DNA of 64,000 bases, from assembly GCA_963662155.1 (NCBI GenBank), contig OY759262.1:14264282-14328281 (forward strand), in the 5' to 3' direction. The stretch is from Lamellibrachia columna. Its lineage: Eukaryota; Annelida; Polychaeta; Sabellida; Siboglinidae. The first letter of the stretch is position 1. The number at the start of each line of letters is the position of its first letter. The notes beneath the pieces were generated by a model that saw nothing but the letters and a program-made list of their open reading frames with translations, was not told the DNA's origin and did no database searches. Below are positions 28,563-41,385 of the stretch, piece after piece. The translations under genes were made by a program, and so were the position numbers.

Positions 28563-29609
28563 ACCCAGGTACTCAAAGTAGTTATGCCAAAAATGTTCTT
28601 ATACTGGATATCCAGATATATTATAAGCTAAAGGTAACTCACATCCGAGATAGGTTTTTACTACTGGCTGACTAGCAATATTTTTATAACCTCTCAGGCC
28701 TGAAACTCGGCATAGCACTATATTTTCTCAGATTATTTAAAATCTAAAATATGCATTCATATATAAAACCACAAAATCAACAAATAAATGATAAGACTGG
28801 ATGAAAGATGAATGCTTCTCCACCACAACAACTCAAATCTTGCCAGGTTGTGATCATATTCCTTGACAAGAAACAAATGTGTCAGACGACTTCTACAGAT
28901 TGTCACCGTCACTGAACCGGCAGAAGCCAATATCAGACAGATTCAATTCTTGTCAGAGAAACGCTAGTCGTGTTTGGTAACACCCTTGAGTACCGTCGGC
29001 TAAACGACATTACACTGCGCAGATGTGTACTACGTCCGAAATGTGAAGGCGGAATCAGTTTCGTTAGAACATTTCCTTCATGAAATCTTAATGAAGCCGT
29101 TAGAAGGCGGTTGTTATGCCAGAGTCATAGTACAACCTCCAGCAAAGCTGCTGCATCATTGATGTCGATGGAGGACAATGCACAAAGCTGCAGTCAAAAG
29201 GGCCTCCGCTTCAACTATTAGTGGGCGGTTCACTAATGAGCAGACCCTGTCCTGGCCAGGCCAAGAACAAGGTCCATGATGCAAAAAATTAGTTGCTCAG
29301 TAAATCCCAACGGGGATAAGTGAATGGATTCGCTGGGAAAGCGAAGGCTGTTTCTCTCAACATCTAGCACTTCCCCAGGGAGAAAGCACACAAATTCCTA
29401 GAAGGAACCGTCAGGAGATGACACTAACAAGACGCGGACAATACAAGAACATTGCAATGCAAAGTGTCATTCATGATTAAACTCTCTGCAGTACTAGTGG
29501 TTCGTTCTGCTCAGTAGGTTGGTTTATCGTCCAAAAAGACGTCCAATTGTAAGCCTTTCTTACACACCTGATGTCAACCTGTGGCACCCACACAACATTT
29601 TGTTTTGCA
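28563..29609. other. No gene; GC-richer patch
   Basis: 28840-29470 is less AT-rich than its neighbours and free of repeats. No motif or frame recognised; a candidate only for a conservation test. Confidence 0.45.
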
Positions 29610-30066
29610 CAACACCCATACCCGGGAAGTACCCATGTAGTACCTCACCTATGCTCGTGAAGTACCCATGCAGTACCTCACCCTTGACTTGCAAATCTGA
29701 CACACCATCCCACTCTTTCTCAGTTTATCTGTCTCACCAGCACCGAGAGCAGACACAAAAATACACAATTGATCACAACATCTGATCCAAGTACGACCAT
29801 TTAATGAACCTGACATTGGATGGTTGAAAAATAGCACCCATTCAGTCTCTGAATATTTGGTCATAAATGTATAGACGTGGGTCACTGGTTGACTATATGA
29901 ACATTCTGGATAACGGTAGGTTTGAGGAATCCCACCCATGCCCAAGCAGTACCCATATGGTACCTCACCCGTGCCCTTGCAGTACCCATATAGTACCTCA
30001 CCCATGCCCATGCAGTACCTCACCCATGCCCATGCAGTACCTCACCCATGCCCATGCAGTTCCCAT
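29610..30066. repeat. Split minisatellite of about 20 bp units
   Basis: Units of the form cccatgcagtacctca cc occur at about 29610-29685 and again at 29928-30066, separated by 240 bp of unrelated DNA. Many units carry the KpnI-like ggtacc or agtacc core. Confidence 0.85.
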
Positions 30067-31479
30067 GGAAAGAACGGAAAGTGGATGGTTAACATAAACG
30101 AACGGATGCGCTCAGAGAAGATGGCAGAAGAGGACTGCAACTGAGATGGGAGGATTGTATGAAGAGAGATTCGGTGGAACTGAGAGCGGAATGGACAACG
30201 AGTGTGAGAGATATGGGAGAGTGGAGACACAGGAAAAGTGAGTAGTGATGGGAGAAGAAGTAAAATACAACGAAGGACCAGTATTGATGCAAGCCTCACC
30301 CTGGATTTCAGGGCCAGAGAGAACAAAGAGGACTGCAGCGACGCCATATGAATCTGTCGTTTGTATATTTGTTCTGTTGAAACACATCTGTAGTTTTAAA
30401 TATGTTTATGCCATGAAAACATTAAGCACATTCTCCACTCGTAGTGCATAACGTATTTTAGAAGTCGCAGCAGGACTTTCATCTAATAATCTGAATGCCT
30501 AAACCATTTGTCCTACATCCGCACGTAGACAACAACGTTTTCATTGAGCAAACCAGCACCATAAAGTTTGCAGTAGCATCATATTATAGGCCACAAGTCG
30601 ATGGGCTATGAGTTAGATGGGCTATGAGTTAGATGGGTTGACTTCAATGGGTCACAATGCCTATGTTTCCGATGGCCACAAATTGCACAGACCACACGTT
30701 TGGACGGTCCAAGAGTCACACAAGGTTCAAGTAAAAGGGTTTTGCCTGCTGCTCACCCTCTTGAGTGACTATGACATTTGTCAGAAGCGGCCCAAGAGGG
30801 GGTAGAATGTCAGTTTTATCTGTGAACACAGGTCAGGGGAGATTTGCCAGTGAAGTACACTTGGAGACACACTCAGACCCGCCAGAAAGCAACCTCTCCC
30901 AGCCAGCAACACTGTGACCATTGATCGGCCGCCTCAAGGCTGAACACCTCTGGGAAATCTTCGCTGACAACCATTCCAACACGTGTGGAATTTTCAAATT
31001 AAAATCGCTGCTTTTTTGCCCGTTATCTGACAGCCGGGCCACTTGCGGGACGCATGGACTCCAGCGCCAAGTACTTAGGACAGTACAACCGTATAGTTGG
31101 GGTTTATCCAGTAAAATATATCTGAATTCTGATCACTGCACTGTTACGCAGACAAATCAAAATAGATTTCACAATTCTTATACAAAAACTACACTAAAAA
31201 TGCAGTTCCTGTCAATTTCCTGCACTGGAAAAGGTAAACCCCCCCCCCGTCGTCCCATCGACCCTCCATCTGCATCTGATGGAGCTAATCTACATCGCAG
31301 TTACACTAACAAGATCACAATGGAAGGAAGCGCATCATTAATGAATAAATTACCACTCATAGGCAGTTACGCAATGCATGAATTATTTAATAAACCATCT
31401 CGCCATTGAAAGCATAACGAATTCTATGTCAGTAGTTAAAACTCGTTAAAATGCAACTATATATAACATCTTATCATAT
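30067..31479. other. No gene recognised
   Basis: Mixed-composition intronic DNA. A 17-bp phrase (gatgggctatgagttag) is doubled near 30600. Frames up to 162 codons (30921-31409) are unrecognised. Confidence 0.5.
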
Positions 31480-31712
31480 TTAATGAGATTTAACTTGATC
31501 TAACTAGATTGAATGATATCTAACAAGATTTAACTAGATTTAATCAGATTTAACAAGATCTAACAAGATATAGCAATATATTTAACAAGATGTAGTGAGA
31601 TTTAACAAGATATAATGACATGTAATAATATTTAACACAACTTAACAAGACTGTCATCACAAACAATAAACTTAAGATGGCAAGTGGCTGAGAAACCTCA
31701 CTTAGTCCAACG
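31480..31712 (-). mobile_element. Non-LTR retrotransposon 3' end with long decamer tail, copy 2
   Basis: On the minus strand, a diverged 3' UTR (gttggact, cacttgccatctt, gacagtcttgttaag) is followed by about 150 bp of degenerate ttaaatcttg decamers. Same family as the copy at 14551, in opposite orientation. The coding part is missing. Confidence 0.6.
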
Positions 31713-34441
31713 ATACTTCATTTATTTCTAACCTGCCCTTACGAGATATCTGCCATTTTTATTCTGTTTTTAAACATATTCATACATTTACACAATCAGC
31801 AGACAATTCAGTCACCATCTTCTCTGAGAATTAACCAAATATTATAGCCAAATCGATGAGTCGCCCTTTGTTTTCTTGTCCTGTCACTGATGACCTGAAA
31901 TAACAAGTCAGCTGTGTCCAATTGCTTTCAGCTGGCCTTGTTCACTGGACTGTCACATCACTCTTACAGACATTTAAAGAGTGGCCAAATACTCACTGGA
32001 CTATGGCCCACCCACAGACTGGACCATTGTTCACAAGACAATATTTCAAGTCAAGCAAGTGGACTAGACAAATGTCAACCAGGGAATACATGGAACTTAT
32101 TTTAACCAGTTATGCGTTTATTAAGTATTAATGAATGCTCTGCTCTGACAGGCTACACAGTTGGTTTTATATGGACTTTTTTGCATTTGTATAGATATAT
32201 ATTTTATAAATAAATGAATTAGTAGGCAGATGGTATTTAATAAAAAATAAACATAAAAGTGCATAATTGTTATTAAAATGTTAGCTCAAATAATTTACTT
32301 TATTTCATTTAGGTTAATTTCAAAGGTTAATTTATGAATACTCACATAACTGCTAAGTTTATGCAAGAACCAGTCATGAAACAGGAAAACCCATCTTGCT
32401 TTTGCTAAATATTCATTTAAGTGAGACCGGGGAAAGTTAATTCATGTTACAATCACTTGTTCTCATTACTGTTTCCTATAAAATGTTAAAAACATGGATT
32501 TGTTTAAACTGCTATATGTTCAGCTTATTTAACACACTTACGTTATCACATTACGGCTTAGTTAGCGGAAGTTTGCACAAGGGAAAAATGCGAAAATCAT
32601 GCACTGAAGAAAAATCGTCAAGAAAACGGCGCTTGTTCTTTATCGCGAATGTTCAACAGCCGGCGATAAAGACCAGAATGACCTGGTCAAGAATGATGAC
32701 TGTGTCTGCAGGATTTATGGATGGAAACGTCTGACGACTACTTCATGTAACATTACATCAATTGAAGAGCCATTACCACAGGCCAGTTCAGGTGAAAGGA
32801 GGTGACAGTAATAGATCCACCTGTGGAGTACTTCCATAAAAGATATGTAGCTGGTGTTGTTTGCCGGCTTAGGCAACCACCTGCACCAGACCCTGATGGA
32901 TAAAGTTGGGTTGTTCCTTTCCTGGCTCCCAGCGTTCTTCCCATACAACATAACGTTCAGGGAGGACGGATCTGCATAAACAATACACAACAGTATAAGA
33001 CACAAGCTAGACACACGAGTCTCTGAACCAGTTCAATAAGTAGGCCGTCAGTTGCTGGGGTCCTGGAGAGTACTTGATGAGGTGAAGAGGTAATGTCAGG
33101 ATGATATGCACATTGACTGCACTAGGTTGATTTGACATGTAATACTGCATCAAGAACACACAATGCATCACTGTGCACCGGCAAAGTGTTCGTGTGTGCA
33201 TCTTTATGTGTACATACTATATGTTCGTACATTTTGCCAATAAAACAGTTCTTAATTTCCTTACATCTTCAAGCTTTTAGACCTGTTTAAATAAATTTAC
33301 CAGCGTGCTGGGACAAATTGGCATGCTTAGTGCTATAATTATATTTTCTTCTCATTAATTAACATTTCTAAACAAGTCTATAAATATTTATTGCAAACAT
33401 ACAAAAATATTACAACATAATTTTAAGCACAACGACGCTAGTTTCTTACTTTCAGCTTAGCAGTGGGCACTTATCCAACTTTAAAATTTCACGGTAATCA
33501 TTAATAAATGTGCACCTGGCTACTGCGAAGTAGGTATTATGTGTTTGTGTCTAACCAGTTGTCTCCATAACATACCAGGACATGAGTGGCCAGACGGTCT
33601 GTTGTGGGCCAAAGTCTAAGGATAAGACATGACACTTGTTCACAATATCATAACCATTGACTGTGAAGACAATCGCCAGTGGCTCTAATGTACACACAGA
33701 CTGTTAAATAAACACGCCATTACCTAAGTAAAACTGTGTAAATCAGTCATCAACTTTATGGATTCTGCACTTACAAGTAGGGAATGCAGCCCATTCCATT
33801 AGACAGATACATAGAGTGCATGGTACAGATATAGTCGAGACAGACAGGGTTGGTTATATGCACTTCATACCAGAGATACCAGCCACCTCAACACCAAGAA
33901 TATGTCATAGACAAAACCCGGCATTGTAGCGCTGGGAACAGACGTTTTAGGAAGCAATGCACGGCGAAAACCTGACCTTCTGGATGAAGTGTTGTTTTAT
34001 ATGTGGTGATAATTCACGACATTATCTTGACAGAAACCGGAATACGACAAAGGAAATAAGGTTAAAGGTCGGCATGAAAAAAACTGGTTTTGGCAAAAAG
34101 GAATGTGTTTGACCAGTCAAATAAACAGTGTTAAATCTAACAAAGACATCTGCATTGCAATGGCTTTGTGTGGATTACTGCTATGTGTTCACCACACAAC
34201 AGAAATAAATATTATGTGTGAAACAGTAAGAGCCTGGATGTTTTTCTGACATCAACATCGCCATTTCAGTAAGCATCAATTGGACTGTCAGAAAATGTCA
34301 ACAAATTGCAGATATGGTACAGGATTAAGGAACTTTGAACGTGACAATCAAGAAGAAAAAAAATCAGAAACCGTCTGCTCGTGAAGATATCGGAGAAAGG
34401 ACCAGGCATGAATGTGGATAAATAATAAATATAACTACAGA
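31713..34441. other. No gene; unique AT-rich intron
   Basis: No tandem repeat or frame of note. Frames at 32444-32734 and 33014-32715 are unrecognised. Confidence 0.55.
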
Positions 34442-34458
34442 AGGTCAACAGAAGGTCA
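34442..34458 (+). promoter_or_regulatory. Perfect AGGTCA direct repeat with 5-bp spacing (DR5)
   Basis: AGGTCA acaga AGGTCA. This is the classic DR5 arrangement bound by RAR/RXR-type nuclear receptors in vertebrates. It is also a simple 11-bp tandem duplication, so it may be fortuitous. Confidence 0.35.
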
Positions 34459-35956
34459 ACAGAAAAGGCAAAGATCACAGGCGAAGTACACTGGAGTCAC
34501 AAGCACATGAAGGTTGAGGAAGTTGTCATTTTGGCAGTGTATCAAATGATTCATACTTCCTCGTTAGCAGACAGTAAATAACATTTAATTGACATCTGTT
34601 TTTATACCATAATCAACCAACATATACATATTGAGACATCACCCCTTTCTCATAGTGATCGTCAATGTTGTAATGTTTTGTATTATTTATCCTTCAATAA
34701 CCCCTTGGAAGTTTGTTTGCTATTCAAACAAATTCCTATCATAACAATATAATGGATATTGCAACACGCTGATGAAAATAAAATACATAAATAATAAATA
34801 TAAGCAAAGTTTTCCCATAATGTTAATCTGCTGTCGTTCCATGAAAAGCTGGCCAACAGAAATATTGGACAAACTTCCACTGAAAGTTTGGATCATATGT
34901 ATCAAATCAGTTTTTCCCCAGACACAGATTGGTTTATTCCAACTAGATAACAATTGTGCATGCTAAAAATATCATAAATTCACATTAAAAGTCAACGAGA
35001 ATCGCAAAGGTGAGAGATAAATTAACATGGTGTCAACTATATCAGATAATATGATTATAAATTTGTATAACATCAGAGCAATATATGTGTGTGCAGGCGT
35101 GTGTGTGGGTGGGGGCGCACATGCGCACGCGCGTGCATGTGTGGTGTATGGGTGTGTATACTATATATGTTATAAATTACACATATAAATTAAGTATGCC
35201 TGTAATTTTAACTTTATCACAAATGTAAACCTCTGGTGTACACAGTAACCAGACATTTTGGTAAAGGACACTTTGGCCATGGACTGTAGGACCATAGACA
35301 TTCTGGTAATATAATATAACATTTTGGTAATCTATTATAAAAATTTATAGTATAACATTTTGATAATCTATTATAAAAATTTATAACATTGTATTTTTTA
35401 TCTACAAATAAAGCTAAAATGGGAATTACTAATACCAACCTTTAAGCACCGGTCACAACAAAATAAATGCGAAATACTAACAAGCACAAGCACGGGTTAC
35501 AAAACAGATCACCTTAAAAAATAGCTTTATATGAGTATAACCAGCTCTGTTTGTTTAGTGAGGTCACAGAGAAGTGGCCAGACATTATTATACTCTCTGG
35601 ACATTCTTATCTACAGTCCTGTCTAGGCCAGATCCCCTATCAGTGGCCAGCCCTCCCAGTATCAACATGCCCAGTGAGGGTCATCCACCTCGCCTCATAA
35701 GGGCACAAGTTTATCTGGGTCTGGCTGGAGGAGCTGTCACTTCAATTGACAATAAATGCCACTGGTGCAGCCAGGGAGGAACAGGTCTCACATCCACTGT
35801 AATGCAATTAACCACCAGTTCACCACCTGTCCCCAGTGCTATCTCTTTGAGACTGGGACCTCTCTCCGAGGATGGAGATGTTCCTGCTCACATACGAGTG
35901 GTATAAGTTTGTAAAATTTAAGCCTAGTTAATTAGGGCAAAAATTAGTTACCTCAT
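34459..35956. other. No gene; AT-rich with one GT-rich tract
   Basis: Includes a doubled tataacattttggtaatctattataaaaatt phrase near 35318-35385 and the tract at 35090. Confidence 0.5.
35090..35158. repeat. Alternating GT/GC tract
   Basis: Purine-pyrimidine alternation (gtgtgtg, gcgcacatgcgcacgcgcgt), a sequence type prone to Z-DNA. Confidence 0.8.
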
Positions 35957-36116
35957 ATGTATTGTTATGTACTGTTATGTATTATGTATTGTTATGTACT
36001 GTTATGTATTATGTATTATGTATTGTTATGTACTGTTATGTATTGTTATTTACTGTTATGTATTATGTATTGTTATGTATTGTTGTGTATTGTTGTGTAT
36101 TGTTGTGTATTGCTGT
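35957..36116. repeat. TGTTATGTAT-type repeat
   Basis: About 18 mixed units of 7 and 10 bp (tattatg, tattgttatg, tactgttatg), ending in tattgttgtg variants. Confidence 0.93.
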
Positions 36117-36181
36117 ATAATAATAATGAGAAACCCCTAATGCAGCAGCAGATGAATTTACGCATTGTGCAGTAGAGGGAT

Positions 36182-36545
36182 CTTCACCCCTTTGTGAATC
36201 AGTAGGCTACCTCTTCCCCTCCATGCAGAAACAGGGGTCATCACCCCTTGTGCAGAAAAGGGGGCCTTCACCATTTCCTCTCCATGCAGAAGCAGGGACC
36301 TTCATTCCTTCTGCAGGCAGCAGGGGTTTTCACCCCTTGTGCAGCAGAAGGGAGGGGGCCTTCACCCCTTGTGCAGCCGAGGGGAGGGGGCCTCCATCCC
36401 TTGTGCAGCAGAAAGGACCTTCACCTCTTGTTTAGCAGAGGGGACCTTCACCCCTGTGCAGCAGAGGAGGCCATCACCCCTTCTTGCAGAAGTGAGCCTT
36501 TACCCCTTCCACCCCTGGCTTCACCCCATTCATCCAGCAGAGGGT
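36182..36545. repeat. Degenerate 25-30 bp minisatellite
   Basis: About 13 units built on ccttcaccccttgtgcagca plus a purine-rich gagggga stretch. Confidence 0.85.
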
Positions 36546-36700
36546 TCCTAGAATTAATCTCTTCAACAAGTTCAAGCTTATCACTAATATCAGTCTGACC
36601 CAAGTGATAATGCAACTAACTCACATACCTGAATTGGTTGCACTGTTACCTTATCATTCTCTCTGTAAATTATAGTTATTACCAAACTACCAATATAATC

Positions 36701-36768
36701 ACACTTACATCAAGGTGTAGATATCACAGATATCACACTTACATCAAGGTGTAGATATCACAGATATC
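36701..36768. repeat. 34-bp tandem duplication
   Basis: Two identical units starting acacttacatcaaggtgtag at 36701 and 36735. Confidence 0.95.
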
Positions 36769-37689
36769 ACACATTCACAATGCTGAATAACCTGAGGGGC
36801 TGGCTATTCTAGTCTTACAAGGAAATGAGAGTGGCATTAGACAATAATTCTGATTGCTCACTTGGCCCAACAACAGCCCAACAATAGCCCACCAGTAACC
36901 AGCCACCACCAAACAACCCAACAATACAATCGCGATGTAAAATACAATTTGCTAACGAATGGAAGAAAACAGCGACTAAATTTGCACAAATTTCACCTTT
37001 AAATGCCAAGCACCAACAACTGTTAGAGCTGTGACACCACAAAATAAACATTCATTTAACCTACGATCCACTTAACTACATTGTCGTTTTTTTCTGCCTG
37101 TGGACTGGCCAGAGCCTCGCTCTCGGCCTGAGCCACAGCACCCTCTCTACATGTGATATTTAGCACACACCCCAGTGGAGTCTGGTCACGTTCCTCCAAA
37201 GTGCAATAACATGACAGGCGAGCTTCCGTGCTGCGCTTAAACAAAATAGCTGTCAGTTGTGTATAAGCTAAAGCCACTCACTACGATGGAAGAAATTGTA
37301 TCGTCAGTTTATTAGCAACTGTAGTGCGTGATATTTGTAATGAGGTATTCTTATTAATTTGAATGCTGGGTATTTTGGTAAATCTGAAGTCTTAGTGTTT
37401 TCCATACACTGCTTCGTTAGAGTACATAATTTTCTGATGGGTTATTTGAACTATATTCCACAACTGCCCAACGTCCTGTGTATTTTTGTTCAATAGCATG
37501 GGGCCAGTTTTACAAAGCATTCATACCATATGAACTTTCGTATGAAGGGCAGTTCATAGATACGCACAATTGTTTGCAACACTATGCATGTTTTCTGTGA
37601 CTGTTCTAAGTTACATAATCTTCTTCAAATGTTCGCATTAGTTCCTTCGTAATGTCAGTACAGGCCCTTGATGTCAAGAGGAATTATAT
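36769..37689. other. No gene recognised
   Basis: Repeat-free intronic sequence with short unrecognised frames. Confidence 0.5.
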
Positions 37690-38165
37690 CTAAAGGGTAG
37701 CATTTGGAGGGCTATTGTACAATGGCTTAATCTATGGATGGCTAATGCCAGGATGGCTACTATCTAGAATTTTATTGCCCAGGTAGCTATTGTCCAGTAT
37801 TCCAACATCTGGCAGATTGTTGTCTAGTAAATTATAGTTTGGTCAGCCAATATCAAGTGAGCTGGTCTTTAGACGGTTTTATCCAGTGGCCTGATTTTTA
37901 GTGAGCCAATGGACTAATATCTGGACAGTCCAATTGGCTGATATCTGGAAAGTTTTTGTCGAATGGGCTGATCTCTGGAAGATTTTTGTCCAGTAAGCTG
38001 ATTTCTGGAAGGCCAATGTTCAGTGGGCAATTTTATGAGGACTTTTTCTAGAGGGCTATTTTTCGAATGTGCTGATCTCTGGAGGGCTACTATCCAGTGA
38101 GCAATTTTATGAGGGATTTTTCCAGAGGGTTATTTTTGTCTGGAGGGCTACTGCCCAATGGGTTT
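37690..38165. repeat. Highly degenerate repeat of about 30 bp
   Basis: Recurring words gggctgatttctgga, aggctaatgtccagtg and agatttttgtccag at roughly 30-bp spacing. An old, decayed minisatellite. Confidence 0.7.
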
Positions 38166-39110
38166 ACAATCGCTATACCCACAACACTCCCATCTCCAGG
38201 TGGGTTCTAGGCATCTCCATTTTATTTATTTGTCCAACCACAGACAAAAAACTCGCCATCCAGCACCACATGCAAGAATGAGAAATGTCTCTGTTGCGTC
38301 TGGGGTAGTGCGAAGAATGCAGTCTGCAGCGCAGCAGGGGCAGTGGGGCGGAAACCAACTTCCAACTCCGCCGGACCGTGGGGCCCATCAGCCCGCATTG
38401 TGGGACCAGTCAACAATGAATCTTAACACCTGAGTGGGTGCGAGGGGAAGCCACACTATTGTGGGTGACTTGGCAATTAGGTGAAACCGGAGATCGGTGA
38501 CTGAAAGCAGCATTCACCCGAGACACTAAGGCCAGTCGGCCGGCCACAATGCTGGTGCAATTCACAGTAACACGCCAAGGTGCTCGACTGCGCAGACTGC
38601 TCAACCGTAAGGTCGTGGTGCATGTCTCGGCGATGGACAAACAAACACAGAGCTACGCAACAATTATGCACGAGCACACCGGCTGGTGGTTTCGCTTCAC
38701 CCAGGGATCGATGAGGTCACGTCACAGCCACGCTGACAAAAACGCCACTTGCGGCTTTCTGTCTGACCGGTTTACCCTCTCACCAACCAACACGGCGGCC
38801 AGGGCCACTCAAGCAAAAAATGACCGCCAAATGTATCGGGTTGCTGGCATGGCATTGGGAGAGGTCGCTATATTGGGAGCACCTCTGGCTGTGCATTTGG
38901 CTCAGCCACCGCCCAGGGCACTGAAAAAAGTTCAGCCAACTAGACCTGGCAGTTATCTCTGGCATGAGTTGGATGGCCTCTGCACTTATCAAGTGATGGG
39001 TTGAGCTGTAGGGACAGCGCCCGCTGGGAGAGCCCAGGCAGGGTGCAGGCACAAATGCCTTCTCATATTGCATCCATGTCTGGCCTGCCACATGACTATG
39101 ACTTCCCAGC
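38166..39110 (+). other. GC-richer block with unrecognised 151-codon ORF
   Basis: From about 38320 to 39060 the sequence is distinctly richer in GC and CpG than the rest of the intron. The plus frame 38549-39004 (151 codons, starting MLVQFTVTRQGARLRRLLNR) is open, non-repetitive and has mixed composition, but shows no domain I know. Shorter minus frames overlap it. Options are a decayed element, an intronic gene, a regulatory island, or chance. Confidence 0.2.
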
Positions 39111-41385
39111 ACTCTATGGACAGTACTCTACGGACAGTCCACACAACCCCATACTGACTGTATCATTCTAGGGAGAGTCCACAAAACCCCATACTGACTG
39201 TATCATTCTAGGGACAGTTCACACAACCCAACACTGACTGTATCATTCTAGGGACAGTTCACACAACCCCATACTGACTGTATCATTCTAGGGAGAGTCC
39301 ACACAACCCAACACTGACTGTATCATTCTAGGGACAGTTCACACAACACAACACTGAAAGTATCATTCTAGGGCCAGTTCACACAACCCAACACTGACTG
39401 TATCATTCTTGGGAGAGTCCACACAACCCAACACTGACTGTATCATTCTAGAGACAGTTCACACAACCCAACACTGACTGTATCAATCTAGGGACAGTCC
39501 ACACAACCCCATACTGAAAGCATCATTCTAGGGACAGTCCACACAACCTAATACTGACTGTATCATTCTAGGGAGAGTCCACACAACCCAACACTGACTG
39601 TATCATTCTAGGGAGAGTCCACACAACCCAACACTGGCTGTATCACTCTAAGGACTGTCTACTTGCTCTGACTCTGGCTGTATCCCTCTAAGCACTGTCC
39701 ACTTGCTCTGACACTGGCTGTATCACGCTAAGGACTGTCTACTTGCTCTGACTCTGGCTGCATCACTCTAAGGACTGTCCACTGGCTCTGACACTGGCTG
39801 TATCACTCTAGAGACTGTCCACTTGTTCTGACACTGGCTGTATCACTATAGGGACTGTCTACTTGCTGTGACTCTGGCTGTATCACTCTAAGGACTGTCC
39901 ACTGGCTCTGACACTGGCTGTATCACTCTAGAGACTGTCCACTTGTTCTGACACTGGCTGTATCTGTCTAAGGACTGTCCACTTGCTCTGACTCTGGCTG
40001 TATCACTCTAGGGACTGTCCACTTGCTCTGACACTGGCTGTATCACTCTAAGGACTGTCCACTGGCTCTGACACTGGCTGTATCACTCTAGGGACTGTCC
40101 ACTTGCTCTGACACTGGCTGTATCACTAGGGACTGTCCAGTTCCTCTGACCCTGACTGTATCACTATGGACTGTCCATTTGTTCTGACACTGACTATCAC
40201 TAGGGACTGTCCAGTTCCTCTGACCCTGACTGTATCACTAGGGACTGTCCAGTTCCTCTGACCCTGACTGTATCACTAGGGACTGTCCAGTTCCTCTAAC
40301 CCTGACTGTATCACTAGGGACTGTCCAGTTCCTCTGACCCTGACTGTATCACTAGGGACTGTCCACTTCCTCTGACCCTGACGGTATCACTAGGGACTGT
40401 CCATTTGTTCTGACACTGACTGTATTACTAGGGACTGTCCAGTTCCTCTGACCCTGACTATATCACTCTATGGACTGTCCACTTGTTCTGACACTGGCTG
40501 TATCACTAGGGACTGTCCAGTTCCTCTGACACTGACTATATCACTCTAGGGACTGTCCACTTGCTCTGACACTGACTGTATCACTCTAGGGACTGTCCAC
40601 TTGCTCTGACACTGGCTGTATCACTCTAGGGACTGTCCACTTGCTCTGACACTGACTGTATCACTCTAAGGACTGTCCACTTGTTCTGACACTGGCTGTA
40701 TCACTAGGGACTGTCCAGTTCCTCTGACACTGACTATATCACTCTAGGGACTGTCCACTTGCTCTGACACTGACTGTATCACTCTAGGGACTGTCCACTT
40801 GCTCTGACACTGGCTGTATCACTCTAGGGACTGTCCACTTGCTCTGACACTGACTGTATCACTCTAAGGACTGTCCACTTGCTCTGACACTGACTGTATC
40901 ACTAGGGACTGTCCAGTTCCTCTGACCCTGACTGTATCACTATGGACTGTCCATTTGTTCTGACACTGACTGTATCACTAGGGACTGTCCAGTTCCTCTG
41001 ACCCTGACTGTATCACTAGGGACTGTCCAGTTCCTCTGACCCTGACTGTATCACTAGGGACTGTCCAGTTCCTCTGACCCTGACTGTATCACTAGGGACT
41101 GTCCAGTTCCTCTGACCCTGACTGTATCACTAGGGACTGTCCACTTCCTCTGACCCTGACGGTATCACTAGGGACTGTCCATTTGTTCTGACACTGACTG
41201 TATTACTAGGGACTGTCCAGTTCCTCTGACCCTGACTATATCACTCTATGGACTGTCCAGTTCCTCTGACACTGACTATATCACTCTAGGGACTGTCCAC
41301 TTGCTCTGACACTGACTGTATCACTCTAGGGACTGTCCACTTCCTCGGACCCTGACTACACACTCTGTGGACTGTCCACTTCCCG
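39111..41385. repeat. 2.3-kb minisatellite of 38-40 bp units with higher-order structure
   Basis: About 57 units. Three sub-families follow each other: tatcattctagggacagttc with acacaacccaacactgactg (39130-39640), tatcactctaaggactgtcc with acttgctctgacactggctg (39640-40130), and a 38-bp form lacking CT after the first word with agttcctctgaccctgactg (mixed, 40130-41385). Longer periods are visible: a five-unit block recurs after 198 bp (40501 and 40699), and another recurs after 776 bp (40141 and 40917). Confidence 0.97.
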
